A DNA stretch of 64,000 nucleotides from Amorphochlora amoebiformis (taxonomy: Eukaryota; Cercozoa; Chlorarachniophyceae), in assembly GCA_054601695.1 (NCBI GenBank), contig BAAHQB010000270.1:1-64000 (forward strand), written 5' to 3'. Positions 13,745-63,443 of the stretch are shown here, in pieces (the first letter of the stretch is position 1; every line of letters begins with the position of its first letter). Both the position numbers and the translations under genes were made by a program. The notes beneath the pieces were generated by a model. It was not told the DNA's origin. It worked only from the letters and a program-made list of their open reading frames with translations, and did no database searches.

Positions 13745-14830
13745 CCATCTTATTAGCACACATTATGTACAACATGCATGTATATATAGCCATCTTATTG
13801 CCAGATGGTCAACTAGGGCAACATGCACAAAATCCTTCGCATCTACATCTGTATATGTGGAAACTTACTTTGTATACACTTACCTACATCTCTATATGTG
13901 GAAAAATGTATACACTTAGCTACATCTCTATATGTAGAAATGTGTTTTCATTCAGGTACATCACTATATGTGTAAATATGTATACACTTAGGTAGGTACA
14001 TCTCCATATGTGTACTAGACTATGTATACACAAGGCCATCCCAAGCAGGCCAACATCATGATGGCCAAAATGATATAGTCGTAGATACATCTCATCTCTA
14101 TAAGTGGAACCTGCAGACATCCTATCGCCAAGATGCTCAACCAGGGCCACATGGACAATATATACATCTCTATATGTGTAAACATGTTACACATACCCAT
14201 CTTATTGCCAAAATGGTCAACAAAGGCAACATGGAAAACATGATTAGATGAGATACGTATCTCTTCATTTGTAAATATGTATACACATGGTCATCTTATT
14301 GCCAAAATGCTTAACAAGGCCAACATGAACAACATCAATCGTAGATGTATACATCGCTATATTTGTAAACATGAAAACACACCTCCCATCATATTGCCAA
14401 ATGCTCGGGTACAACATCTACATCTTTACGTGTGAATACGTATGTATACATATGGCCATTTTATTGCCAACATGAATACGTATATACATATGGCCATCTT
14501 ATTGCCAAAATGAATACGTATATACATATGGCCATCTTATTGCCAACATGAATACGTATATACATATGGCCATCTTATTGGCAAAATGGTCAAGAAGGGC
14601 AACATGAACAACATCATTCGTAGATACATCGCTATATGTTTTTTATTAAACATGTATACACATACCCATCTTATTGCCAAAATGGTGAGGTACGGCAACA
14701 TGAACAACATCGTATTCGTGGATACATCTCTATATGTGTAAACATGTTTACACGTACCCATCTTATTGCCAAAATGGTGAGGTACGGCAACATGGACAAC
14801 ATCATTCGCTTCGAATACCCTTTCAACTTC
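13741..14830. repeat. ~90-bp minisatellite with a nested 38-bp array
   Basis: Around ten divergent units built on CATCTTATTGCCAAAATGGT, CAACATGAACAACATCATTC, GTAGATACATCTCTATATGT and GTAAACATGTATACACATACC. At 14445-14580 a 38-bp sub-unit (GAATACGTATATACATATGG plus CCATCTTATTGCCAACAT) has amplified on its own to about four copies. Short frames read through it on the minus strand are not convincing genes. Confidence 0.88.
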
Positions 14831-14859
14831 AAATACACACACACACACAGACATATATA

Positions 14860-15365
<506 letters not shown>

Positions 15366-15429
15366 AAATTTTCATATTACATTAGAATCGTAAAGGCGCA
15401 GGGAGAGCGAAGTTAAGAGCACCGAAGAT

Positions 15430-15960
15430 ACCGTAAAAACAATCATAATGTTGCACACGGGCCTAAATACAAACAGATGTAACGCTCACATAAACTCACA
15501 CACGGGCCTTAATACTAATAGCTGTAACGCTCACATAAAGCCACACACGATCGTAAATATAAAGAGCTGTAACGCTCACATAAAATCACATCACACACGG
15601 GCCTAAATACAGACAGGAATAACGCTTAGACTCAGCACTCCCTCTCTCCCGGTCTTCCGCCTCTACACTCTCAGATATAGGTGATTTTCCTAACACCCTG
15701 TACGCTTTGCGGTTAAAAATATGACGCAAACGGTTTCGGGTTGAAGTGATGTAACAAATGTGGTTCGGTTTCGGGTTCTCAAGTTATGTAACTGTTATTT
15801 AACCCATGTGCTTTCGGTTTCACTCCATGTCTCCAACCTACAATCAACCCTAACAACTCAATCCTTCCTTACATCTAACCATTCTATCAACCCTTCAACC
15901 CTAACAACTCAATCCTTGCCTATATCTAACCATTCTATACTTCTCCCTTCGTCAATCTGC
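15430..15960. repeat. ~48-bp array and a ~60-bp pair
   Basis: Four imperfect units around CACACGGGCCTAAATACAAA and TGTAACGCTCACATAAA span 15450-15635. A short run of mixed sequence follows. At 15835-15945 CAACCCTAACAACTCAATCC plus TTCCTTACATCTAACCATTC is repeated. No gene is supported. Confidence 0.8.
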
Positions 15961-16029
15961 CTATCTTCAATCGAACTTGCCCCCCACACAATCTACCTAC
16001 CTTACCGTTGTAACACAATCTGTTACGAG

Positions 16030-16905
16030 CTCACTCAACTCCATCAGTAGATGCAGTTTAGTACTAGACTATTAGACCTCGTAGCATCTACTTTAACAGT
16101 ATATAGATGCACTTGCATACGTAGACTATTAGACTTCGTACTTTCGTTACACGAGGTGCATCAAGTCCAATAGTAGATAGATGCACTTACATAGGCTATT
16201 ACACCTCGTACTTTCGTTACACGAGGTGCATCAAGTCCAATAGTAGATAGATGCACTTACTTACACCTCAACTTTCGTTACACGAGGTGCATCAAGTCCT
16301 ACAGTAGATAGATAGATGCACTTACATAGGCTATTACACCTCGTACTTTCGTTACACGAGGTGCATCAAGTCCAATAGTAGATAGATGCACTTACTTACA
16401 CCTCGACTTTCGCTACACGAGGTGCATCAAGTCCAAAAGTAGATAGATAGATGCACTTACATAGGCTATTACACCTCGAGTTGGAGTTGATGCACCTCGT
16501 GTAACGAAACAGTAGATAGATGCAGTTGCATAGACTATTAGACCTTTCTTTTCATTACACGAGGTGCATCAAGTCCAATGGTAGATAGATGCACTTACAT
16601 AGACTATTACACCTCGTAGTTTCGTTACACGAGGTGCATCAAGTCCAACAGTAGATAGATAGACGCAGTTACATACATAGACTGTTTGAGGTCGAGTTCG
16701 TTACACGAGGTGCATTTCGTCTCACAGTTTACAGTTACATAGATTATTAGACCTCTAATTTCATGAGCTTCTATATACAGTTACATAGATTATTAGACTT
16801 TTCTTTTCGTTACAAGAGGTACATCAAGTCTAAGAGCAGATGCAGTTACATAGATTATTAGAGGTTTCGTTTCGTTACATGAGGTGCTGCAAGTCCAACT
16901 TAGAC
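16030..16905. repeat. ~70-bp hairpin-forming minisatellite
   Basis: About twelve units containing ATTACACCTCGTACTTTCGT followed by TACACGAGGTGCATCAAGTC and GTAGATAGATGCACTTACAT. Each unit carries an internal inverted repeat, CACCTCG ... CGAGGTG, with a ~13-base loop. One unit near 16475-16515 holds the GATGCACCTCGTGTAACGAA segment in reverse orientation. The array decays toward 16900. Confidence 0.92.
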
Positions 16906-16929
16906 ACCTTTTTCTTCTTCTGAACAAAA

Positions 16930-16949
16930 CATACATATATTTTTATATA

Positions 16950-17013
<64 letters not shown>

Positions 17014-17345
17014 ATTGCAAGGGGAGAGCTTCGAAAGTTAAGTAGAAGGAGAAAGACAATAGTAAGACAACGGTTGGAGAGACCACGACCAGATAGCCCA
17101 ATACTCGTCGGAACCTACGGGTTCCGAGGAAGAAAGGAAGAAAGGAACAAAGCAAGAAAGCAAGAAAGGAAGAAAGGAACAAAGGAAGCAAGGAAGAAGG
17201 CAAGAAAGGAAGGAAGCAAGAAAGGAACAACGGAAGAAAGGAGGAGTACGAAGTAGGAAGTATAGGAAGAGAGGGAAGTACAGGAAGTATAGGAAGTATA
17301 GGAAGTATAGGAAGTATAGGGAGTATAGAAGAGTAGGAAGTTTAG
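16930..17345. repeat. TA tract, then purine-rich repeat
   Basis: A TA tract (16955-17008) and ~60 bases of unique DNA precede purine-strand repeats: GAAAGGAACAAAGGAA-type units at 17130-17245 and seven AGGAAGTATAG units at 17265-17330. Confidence 0.8.
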
Positions 17346-17374
17346 GAGGTACATGGGTAGCTTACATAAAGTTA

Positions 17375-17694
17375 TCTATGATGATTTTGTCATAACAAGT
17401 GGAAATGAATACAATCCTGGATACGAAATCGCTGCACTAAATGATGCCATCATTTTGTCACAACAACTCAACATCAATACAATTCAATACAATCCTGGAC
17501 TACGATATCGCTGCACTAATAATACACGTATATGTTTATGTATGATTTTGTCATAACAACTGGACATCAATACAATCCTGGCCTACGATATCGCTGCACT
17601 AACAATATACATATGTTTTTACTATATTTATAATTATATATATATATGTATATGTATATACATATATACATATATTTGTATGTATACATATATG

Positions 17695-17745
<51 letters not shown>

Positions 17746-17960
17746 TATATATATATACATCTATATGTATATGTATATGTATATATGTGTGTGTGTTTGC
17801 TGGTGTATAGACATTCTTTGGTCCAATAGGCAAGCTGTCGATTCTCATCCAGTAAACGATACAACTGTGAAACAACCTGAACATTCAAAAACACAGGCAC
17901 AGATGTACATACAAGTGTCAAACATCCTGACCATTCAAAAACACAGGTACAGATGTACAC
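17375..17960. repeat. Three ~85-bp units, TA tract, two ~48-bp units
   Basis: ATTTTGTCATAACAACTGGA ... ATCAATACAATCCTGGACTA ... ATATCGCTGCACTAA recurs at about 17380, 17450 and 17545. After a TA tract (17625-17760), CATTCAAAAACACAGGCACA plus GATGTACATACAAGTGTC occurs twice (17882-17960). No gene is seen. Confidence 0.8.
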
Positions 17961-18670
<710 letters not shown>

Positions 18671-18799
18671 CTCGATTGATGTCTAAAATCATGGCTCGAT
18701 TTGATTTATGTGTAACACGTTACAGATATACGTGGGGTTCAAAAAGCAGACATACAGTGTGGGAATACAAACATGCAAATCTGTATTGATATGGAAGGC

Positions 18800-19835
18800 A
18801 TTATAGATGCGCAAGGGGTTCTTCTGTGTGCTACGCAAGTATTAGGATTCATGTGCTACCCATATGGACTGAGAATACATGCTCATCTAGCTCATAGGAA
18901 TCATGTGCTACCCATAATACATGAGCGTAGGATTCATGTGCTACCCATTTAGACTGGAAATGCAACTCGAAATTCATGTACTAGGCATCACAGATGCACA
19001 TACGACTCACTCATGTACTGGCCATTACAGATGCACATAGGATTCATGTACGAGGCATTACAGATGCACATAGGACTCATGTACTAGGCATTACAGATGC
19101 ACATAGGACTCATGTACTGGCCATTACAGATGCACATAGGATTCATGTACGAGGCATTACAGATGCACATAGGACTCATGTACGAGGCATTACAGATGCA
19201 CATAGGACTCATGTACTAGGCATTACAGATGCACATAGGACTCATGTACTAGGCATTACAGATGCACATAGGACTCATGTACGAGGCATTACAGATGCAC
19301 ATAGGACTCATGTACTAGGCATTACAGATGCACATAGGACTCATGTACGAGGCATTACAGATGCACATAGGACTCATGTACTAGGCATTACAGATGCACA
19401 TAGGACTCATGTACGAGGCATTACAGATGCACATAGGACTCATGTACGAGGCATTACAGATGCACATAGGACTCATGTACGAGGCATTACAGATGCACAT
19501 AGGACTCATGTACTAGGCATTACAGATTCACATAGGACTCATGTACGAGGCATTACAGATGCACATAGGACTCATGTACTAGGCATTACAGATGCACATA
19601 GGACTCATGTACTAGGCATTACAGATGCACATAGGATTGCTACAGATATAGATGCACATAGGATGATGGAATAGGCACTACAGATGCAGATGCACATAGG
19701 ATAGCCATTACAGATGCACATAGGATTGCTACAGATAGATGCACATAGGATGATGGAATAGGCATTACAGATGCAGATGCACAAAGGATACATGTACTAG
19801 CCATGCAGGATGGAATTGCTAAGGTCACGAGGTGT
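18800..19835. repeat. 33-bp tandem array with two interspersed variants
   Basis: About twenty near-identical 33-bp units, CATGTACTAGGCATTACAGA plus TGCACATAGGACT, at 18990-19650, preceded (from 18835) and followed (to 19830) by decayed relatives. Because 33 is a multiple of three, the plus strand stays open for 226 codons as an 11-residue repeat, but I do not call a gene: the relatives outside the core do not keep the frame and no splice or start context supports it. Units differ mainly at GTACTAGGC versus GTACGAGGC. Confidence 0.93.
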
Positions 19836-21300
19836 CATGTATCATAGTACCCATCTAATATGTCCTAACAGTAGCCATGCAGGAGAAATGGTAGGCTGAT
19901 GAGTTGATATGTATTACCCATGCAGGATGCGAATACTAATCACGACATGTAGCAGCCATGGGAATGGTAATATGTAGGATGGGAATGGTAATATGTAGTA
20001 GAGACGAGGTGACATGAATTACCCATGTAGGATGGGAATGCTAATCGCGAGCTTGTGGGGAATGCGGAGGATCCAAGGAACCTGTGCGTAAATCAATTAT
20101 ATGCATACCTGCACGTAAATCAATTATGTGTATCCGGAAGCCTGTACATAACAATGTGGTCCTTGTGTGTGGTCATTGTGTTGAGTAGATGGTTACGTGT
20201 GCTAATATGTTGTGTAGATGTTTCCATGTGGTCATTATGTTGTGTAGATGGTTAATATGTTGTGTAGATGTTTCCATGTGGTCTTTATGTTGCGTAGATG
20301 GTTAATATGTTGCGTAGATGTTTCCATGTGGTCATTATGTTGTGTAGATGGTTAATATGTTGTGTAGATGTTTCGATGTGGTGATTTCATTGTGTTGTGT
20401 AGATGGTGTCATGTGGTCATTGTGTTGTGTAGATGGTTTCATGTGGTGATCATGTTGTGTAGATGGTTTCGTGTGCTAGTATGTTGTGTAGATGGTATGA
20501 TGTGGTGCCTGTGTTGAGCATAGGTGTAGATAGTTCGATGAGACTTTGGGTTGTGCATAGGTCTATGTGGCCATGGTTGTGTAGATGGTTCCATATGGTG
20601 ATTGTGTTGTGCATAGGTCATTGTGTGTTTTGTGTAGATGTTTCCATGAGGTGTTGCATGGGTCTATGTGGCCATGGTTGTGTAGATGGTTCCATATGGT
20701 GATTGTGTTATGCATAGGTCTATGTGGTAATTGTGTGTGTTGTGCAGATGATTCCATGAGTGTTGCATGCATTTGGTATTCAGGTCGGTGTCTACAGTGA
20801 ATCTGACCGACAGCTTCGGATGGTCACAAAACTCTTTTAGAGTTCAGCATGACGTACACGAGCTTACTCGGTGGAAAAATTACATGTGTACGAATGCTCC
20901 AAACATATGATATAATCTAAACTCGTATGGGTCTATGTGGCCATGGTTGTGTAGATGGTGCCATGTGGTGATTGTGTTGAGCATAGGTCATTGTGTGTGT
21001 TGTGTAGATGTTTCCATGAGGTGTTGCATGGGTCTATGTGGCCATGGTTGTGTAGATGGTTCCATATGGTGATTGTGTTGCATAGGTCTATGTGGTAATT
21101 GTGTGTGTTGTGCAGATGGTTCCATGAGGTGTTGGGTTGTGTATAGGTCTATGTGCTCATTGTTGTGTAGATGGTGATTGTGTTGTGCTTAGGTCTATGT
21201 AGTAATTGTGTGTGTTGTGCAGATGGTTCCATGGGTGATTGTGTAGTGCAGATGATTGCTTGTGGTTAAAGCTTCATGTGGGTCGGCAAGGTTTTCAATA
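19836..21300. repeat. G/T-rich 40-60 bp minisatellite field
   Basis: Units around GTTGTGTAGATGGTTTCCAT and GTGGTCATTATGTTGTG dominate 20150-20560. Units around CATAGGTCTATGTGGCCATGG and TTGTGTAGATGGTTCCATAT dominate 20540-20770 and again 20925-21240, separated by ~150 bp of unique sequence. No gene is seen. Confidence 0.82.
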
Positions 21301-21430
21301 GACCAAGTGTGGGATTCATGTACCTCTGCAAGGTTCTGAGAACAGAACAAGTAAGCATACGATACGCTCACCAGGACAATAGGGCTACACAGACCCCAGA
21401 AAACTGAGTATAATACTCTTTCTTGTTAAT

Positions 21431-21485
<55 letters not shown>

Positions 21486-21517
21486 ATACATGATGATATG
21501 TATATGTAACAGATACG

Positions 21518-21556
<39 letters not shown>

Positions 21557-21615
21557 ATATATATATTATATATATATGTATGTATATTTGCATACATACG
21601 TTTACAAATCTGCAT

Positions 21616-21650
<35 letters not shown>

Positions 21651-22156
21651 AAATAAAAATATATAAAATAAAATATATATATAATATATATATATATATT
21701 ATATTATATATATATATATATATATACACATATTACATATGTTTGTGTGTGGGGATGCGTTTGTTGATGTAGATTTGGTGTGTACATGAAGACATATTTG
21801 GATGCGGTTGATGATATATATTTTGGTGTGACATGAAGACATATTTGGGGTAGAGATTATTAGTAGATCGCTAATTGTTTGCGTCCAAGACAAGAGAGAT
21901 AGAATTCGGCGGAAGATTAGTAGCATCGGATAGATCATCATAGGTGATCATCATTGTTTTTTTGGAGATTCTAGGCGAAAACCACCAAAGGAGAGGTTCG
22001 GTTTGGAGATAGATCTAGACTTTACACGTCAACAATACCACGCTACCTCCTTCGGGAAATGGACGAGTTCGTTCGGTGTCGGGCATTGGATTCCTCCGCT
22101 CACTTGTCCGATATCTATAAATTAATACCCACATAGGGGCACAAGCAAGAAATATC
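21301..22156. other. TA block and unique spacer
   Basis: Unique DNA to 21430, a TA block at 21433-21725, a short duplicated ACATGAAGACATATTTGG motif at 21785-21850, then unique DNA. No supported gene. Confidence 0.6.
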
Positions 22157-22423
22157 ATGTCGGCCCGTTGGTGTTCGTGGGAAACACGAAGCCCGAAATT
22201 TAAAATGCAGATTTTTACGGAGTTTCGAAGAGCACGTGCTCCAGACCACAAGGATTCTGCACTGAGGTCTGGAGGTCTGATCATCACGATCGTGCTCATA
22301 TTGCTCCTCTCCCTACTCTCCTTCCATTCTGTCTCGTACCTGGTGCGATCCCGACGCGTCCATGGGATCAAACGTGTGGTTGAGTTGGCTGATAAAATCG
22401 CTCAAACAACCAACTTAACATGA
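22157..22423 (+). CDS. Candidate 88-aa single-pass membrane protein
   Basis: Not recognised. An ATG-initiated frame of 88 codons ends in TGA. The first ~38 residues are basic and polar. A strongly hydrophobic segment follows (LIITIVLILLLSLLSFHSVSYLV, about residues 41-63, shown here as one 23-residue span split by its helix: LIITIVLILLL then SLLSFHSVSYLV). The basic C-terminal tail (RSRRVHGIKRVVELADK) suggests a cytosolic positive-inside anchor. Splice sites were not needed to keep the frame open, but an upstream exon cannot be excluded. Local composition is balanced and unlike the adjacent repeats, which favours coding. It is the third membrane-protein candidate in the subtelomere. Confidence 0.42.
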   Translation: MSARWCSWETRSPKFKMQIFTEFRRARAPDHKDSALRSGGLIITIVLILLLSLLSFHSVSYLVRSRRVHGIKRVVELADKIAQTTNLT

Positions 22424-22780
22424 ATCAGTCATTAGAACGACAAATGGACCGCCTCCAAAGCAAAACTACAACCAACCGCACCTAACCCCATTCACCCCCC
22501 TCATCTGGTGGGTCATCTGTAAGGTTTCGAAACCAGTTCGATTTCGCCCGAAACTTTTCCGACCTAATTTGTCACAAGCGCTTTTTCAATAACGAAATGG
22601 AGGCCTTCGGGGAGTGGGGGGGGCGAGATTCCTGGGAGATAAGACCCATGAATCGCCGTCTCCGTGATGCCAATTCTAATGTTTAATGTCGAGGGGGGAC
22701 GCCTACCAGTTTACAGTTTTCGTTGGCACAACTCTAGGTCATTGGCAGTCACTATATACCACTTACTCGATCTGGTCTAG
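22424..22780. other. Unique spacer, no gene seen
   Basis: Balanced-composition unique DNA including a G-run (22611-22622). I see no convincing exon. Confidence 0.5.
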
Positions 22781-24150
<1,370 letters not shown>

Positions 24151-24186
24151 TGATGTGTATTTCGTCAACTTCTGGAACTTGTTTAG

Positions 24187-24192
24187 TTTATT
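24187..24192 (-). promoter_or_regulatory. Candidate polyadenylation signal of PRP8
   Basis: AATAAA on the minus strand begins 14 nt after the PRP8 TAG stop. The closeness is short for a typical 3' UTR, so this is suggestive only. Confidence 0.35.
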
Positions 24193-24205
24193 CGTTACGA
24201 TGTCT

Positions 24206-38320
<14,115 letters not shown>

Positions 38321-38571
38321 GGGAACGACGGGGCCAAGTACTCTTTCCTTTCCACTTGCACGCGATAGCCAGACGTCCACTTCGGCCGTACGCGCACCTA
38401 AGTTTATAGAACGAAATATTCAACCTTTTAAATAAAACCGCGGCATACTTTTCGGCAAAATGACTTTTTCTTGCTATCCCCTCCCGACATTCTAATTTCA
38501 GATTTAGAACTTTTCGGCAGGCCATCGTCCCCGGTCCGAGGTGCGAGCAGCAGTTTGGCCGATTTACGGTC
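38321..38571. promoter_or_regulatory. Divergent PRP8 / ING promoter region
   Basis: Only 251 bp separate the two start codons. The spacer is free of TA runs and other simple repeats, unlike nearly every other non-coding stretch in the window, and must hold the 5' UTRs and promoters of both genes. I could not identify a TATA box or a specific factor site with confidence. Confidence 0.6.
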
Positions 38572-48781
<10,210 letters not shown>

Positions 48782-49318
48782 ACAGGTGTACATGTCGCGG
48801 TGGATTTATCGGTACCGTACTCTAGGTATTGAACTTTTTCAAACTCGTCAAAGTCTAGAAAGTGCCACGCGTATACGTACGGTCTAGACGCAGCTTATGC
48901 GCGCGAGTTTGTACCGTATTAAACTAGTTAAAAACTGCATGGTAATTCCTTCATGAACTATGAATATTAGTACTAGTAGTACTACACGTATCTAGTGTAT
49001 ATACTAGATATAGCTATGTTTCGACTACAATACCTAGAATACTCTAGATACCCTAGATAACTAGGATACCAGCAATAGCTAGATAGTCTCTAGCTAGCCA
49101 GTCGAGATCTAGGGGGGTTCTGGGGCTATCTAGCTATAATAAACTCTAGACACATACTACTAGACTATTGAATCACTGAGCTCTAGCTAGTCTAGAGCTA
49201 GACAAATTGTACTGAGGGTGTTGCTGATAGTCAATGATTCATGATATATACTGACAAACAGCACTGCCTAGATGAACGGATACCGTAGTAGCGAGAGTAT
49301 AGTACAACTTGAATGGTA
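48782..49318. other. CTAG-rich spacer 3' of ING
   Basis: Unique AT-rich DNA with dense CTAG motifs at 48850-49210; no gene is seen. Confidence 0.75.
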
Positions 49319-49590
49319 AGTTCAAAAGGTGGCGATAGTCTAGACTAGCGTTTGTCGGAAAAGTCGTTGGGCAAAAACCAGTGTTTGTAAAGGTCGTCGT
49401 TGAAAGAGACCGTCACCTAAATCATCCAACATTGGGGTGGTCCCATTTTCAAAAGGCGGCGATAGTGCCATATTAGCGCTTGTCTACTTCCAAATGGCCA
49501 AAAGTCGTTTGGCAAAAACAGTGCTTGTAAGAGTCGTCTTTGGAGGAGGCCGTCATCTCATCATCCCAATGAGATTTATTTCGCCACGTG
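49319..49590. repeat. ~125-bp direct duplication
   Basis: TTCAAAAGGTGGCGATAG ... GTCGTTGGGCAAAAACCAGT ... GTAAAGGTCGTCGTTG ... GACCGTCACCTAAATCATCC (49320-49425) recurs at 49448-49570 with substitutions and a short insertion. It lies upstream of the dioxygenase start. Confidence 0.85.
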
Positions 49591-49758
49591 CCCAGCCCCG
49601 TGCAGCTGCAATCAAATCGGACAGGTTTCAACCAACTATTATCGTGCTTTTTATTTGCGTTTGAATGAGATTGCTTGACATGCGCATACTCAGCGGATGA
49701 TATCGGATCTCGGGTATTTTTTTTACATTTTTCACCTTTTTGTTGGTAGGATGGAACT

Positions 49759-52719
<2,961 letters not shown>

Positions 52720-52739
52720 GTAGTTGCTTGTGTACGATA

Positions 52740-52757
52740 TGCATATTATACACGTAC

Positions 52758-52826
<69 letters not shown>

Positions 52827-53223
52827 GTCTGCGTATATATATATATTATATATATATATATATAAGTAAGTATATAAGTATATATAGTGTATGTTTACAT
52901 GCATGGGTAGATACATACATGGAAATAATATTCATATATATATATATATATTATATATATAAATACATGTATATATACTTTATATAAATATATGTATGTA
53001 TATATTACATATATATAGGAATATATGTAAGATGTGCATATTTACATATATATATATATATATGTATATATATTTATATGTATATATATATATATATACG
53101 TCTGTATGTGTATCATATAATAATTGCATGAACACACAAACACATATTTTCATATATATATATACTATATATATATATATATGTATATAGATATATTTAC
53201 TTATATATATATATATGTATATA

Positions 53224-53289
<66 letters not shown>

Positions 53290-53404
53290 TACATACATAC
53301 ACACACATACACACAAATATATTATATATTGTCTAGATTGTACTATATATAATTATATATGTATGTATTACATGTATAGAATACGCACACAAATGTATTT
53401 ACAG
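52740..53404. repeat. TA-rich block 3' of the dioxygenase
   Basis: TA runs with short TG/CA interruptions; either the last intron or the 3' flank of the dioxygenase gene. Confidence 0.8.
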
Positions 53405-53418
53405 TGTGTACGGTATAG

Positions 53419-54150
53419 GTGAGCGAGGTTGCGTTGATGGTGTTTGTTGAAGATATTCTAGACATCATGGCACGTAATCTGCTAGATGTATTTAAATAGT
53501 TGACTTCTGCAATTTCCTGGCGAGTGTCATATCTGTAAAAGTTCAATTAATAACTTCACCTTCCAAGTTCCAACTTCTGATTGTGATGAGAGCCTAGCGA
53601 GTACCTGCGATGTGCACGTGGGTTTGGTAGATCGAGATACTAGAGATACTAGAGATAGGTATATACTAGTATAGTATGAAAAGTATCGTCTAGATCCTGT
53701 CTCTATAGTGTCTCTAGTCATGCTACTAGTGCTAGTGTCTCATCACAACCTAGATCACTAGCTAGTGCTGCCGAGGCGCATATGCGCAGTTTTCCCTTGT
53801 TACCGTCATCTAGTCATTACTGGTTTTCACAGCCATCTAGAGATACCGTGAGTACGTACGTCTAGACGTGACCTAGGTGATCGTAGCTGTACTAGTACAT
53901 AAACTAGATAAAGCTGGTATTTAAGCTAAGTTTATACGATATATCATAGTATAGTTACTACAGTATATCTAGATATACATAAATATTATATATATACATA
54001 TGTATGTGGATATTATCTAGATTATGATCTAGATCTAAAAGATAATTTGAAATAATAATATGGGAAAATGTATCTAACATTGCATAACTTAAGTTCAAAG
54101 GTGTTATGTGACATTCAGAGTTATCTACATATGTCTAGTACTCATAATAT
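53419..54150. other. Spacer with CTAG-rich core
   Basis: Unique DNA; CTAG motifs cluster at 53625-54040 (for example GAGATACTAGAGATACTAGA). No supported gene. Confidence 0.7.
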
Positions 54151-54171
54151 GATTCTCGCTGCTGAGGATTG

Positions 54172-54224
54172 GAGGTGGATATCTTGGAGGAGGGGGGGGA
54201 GGAGGGGGGGAGGGGGAGGAGGAT
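54172..54224. other. G-rich tract
   Basis: GGAGG/GGGGGG runs on the plus strand, with at least five runs of three or more G, compatible with G-quadruplex formation. It lies about 320 bp upstream of the hydrolase start codon. Confidence 0.7.
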
Positions 54225-54541
54225 TCTCAGCGAAACGATTGTTTGTGTATGTACCAGTCTTCTAATTGCCTAGTCTTTCCCAAGACGCCACACAAGTCAT
54301 ATGCCAAAGGCTACTAATGGTACTAATATTCCCCGTAAAAGATTCCGTTCCAAAGGAGAGAGCAAAAAAAGGGGAGAGAAAAGAGCAAGAGCTTACTCTT
54401 GCAGTAGCTGCAAACAACCTGGCCATACCGCTACGAATACTGCATGACCTGAGCCATCGAACGTTATTGACCGGGATTCAGCCCAATCCCCAGGGGAACC
54501 CCGGATCGACCAAACTTTCAAAATTTCGAACTGAGAGTGCC

Positions 54542-59937
<5,396 letters not shown>

Positions 59938-60267
59938 CACTATCTATCTGTCTCTCCTTGTGGTCGTCAACACTATCTATCTGTTCTTTTGGTCTTGGCA
60001 CGCCGCCCAACACTATGTATCTACCCTTGCGGTCTCAATGGACCGCATGTTTTCATAGAGCAAATGATGTCGACAATATTCATTCGAGGGGTGTTTGTAT
60101 GGTTGTATGGCTTTGATCAGGGCCGAGTGTTGATGCCGGGGATTACGCAGTCGGGGAGAAAGAGCCATGTCGAGAAATGTAGCCTTCTTCAACTATCCTC
60201 TCTAGACTCTGCGATTACATGAACTAGACATCTAGAATATACGATATGCGTACATGACCTAGGAAAA

Positions 60268-60347
<80 letters not shown>

Positions 60348-60548
60348 ATGTATATATATTGTAGATATATATACAAATATACATATATATATATATATAT
60401 ATATAATATTATGTACATATATATATATGTATATGTGTGTATATATGTGTGTATATATATATAATATATATGTATACATACATATGTACATATATGTATA
60501 TATGTGTGTATGTATATATATACATATATATATATATAATATATTTAT
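59938..60548. other. Spacer with small CTAG cluster and TA block
   Basis: A duplicated AACACTATCTATCTGT motif follows the hydrolase stop (59936-59985). A CTAG cluster (four sites) lies at 60200-60262. TA runs fill 60268-60548. No gene is supported. Confidence 0.65.

Positions 60549-63443
<2,895 letters not shown>

Noticed and set aside
18994-19674. 226-aa repeat protein of 11-residue units
   Set aside because: Open only because the unit is 33 bp; flanking decayed units lose the frame and there is no supporting gene structure. Kept as a finding, not as a gene.
38321-38380. PRP8 start at an upstream GTG (38380)
   Set aside because: The first in-frame ATG is at 38320 and the N-terminus of the family is variable; no reason to invoke a non-ATG start.
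49437-49664. 75-codon frame upstream of the dioxygenase
   Set aside because: Overlaps the duplicated 125-bp block, lacks a recognisable domain and is not needed for the dioxygenase model.
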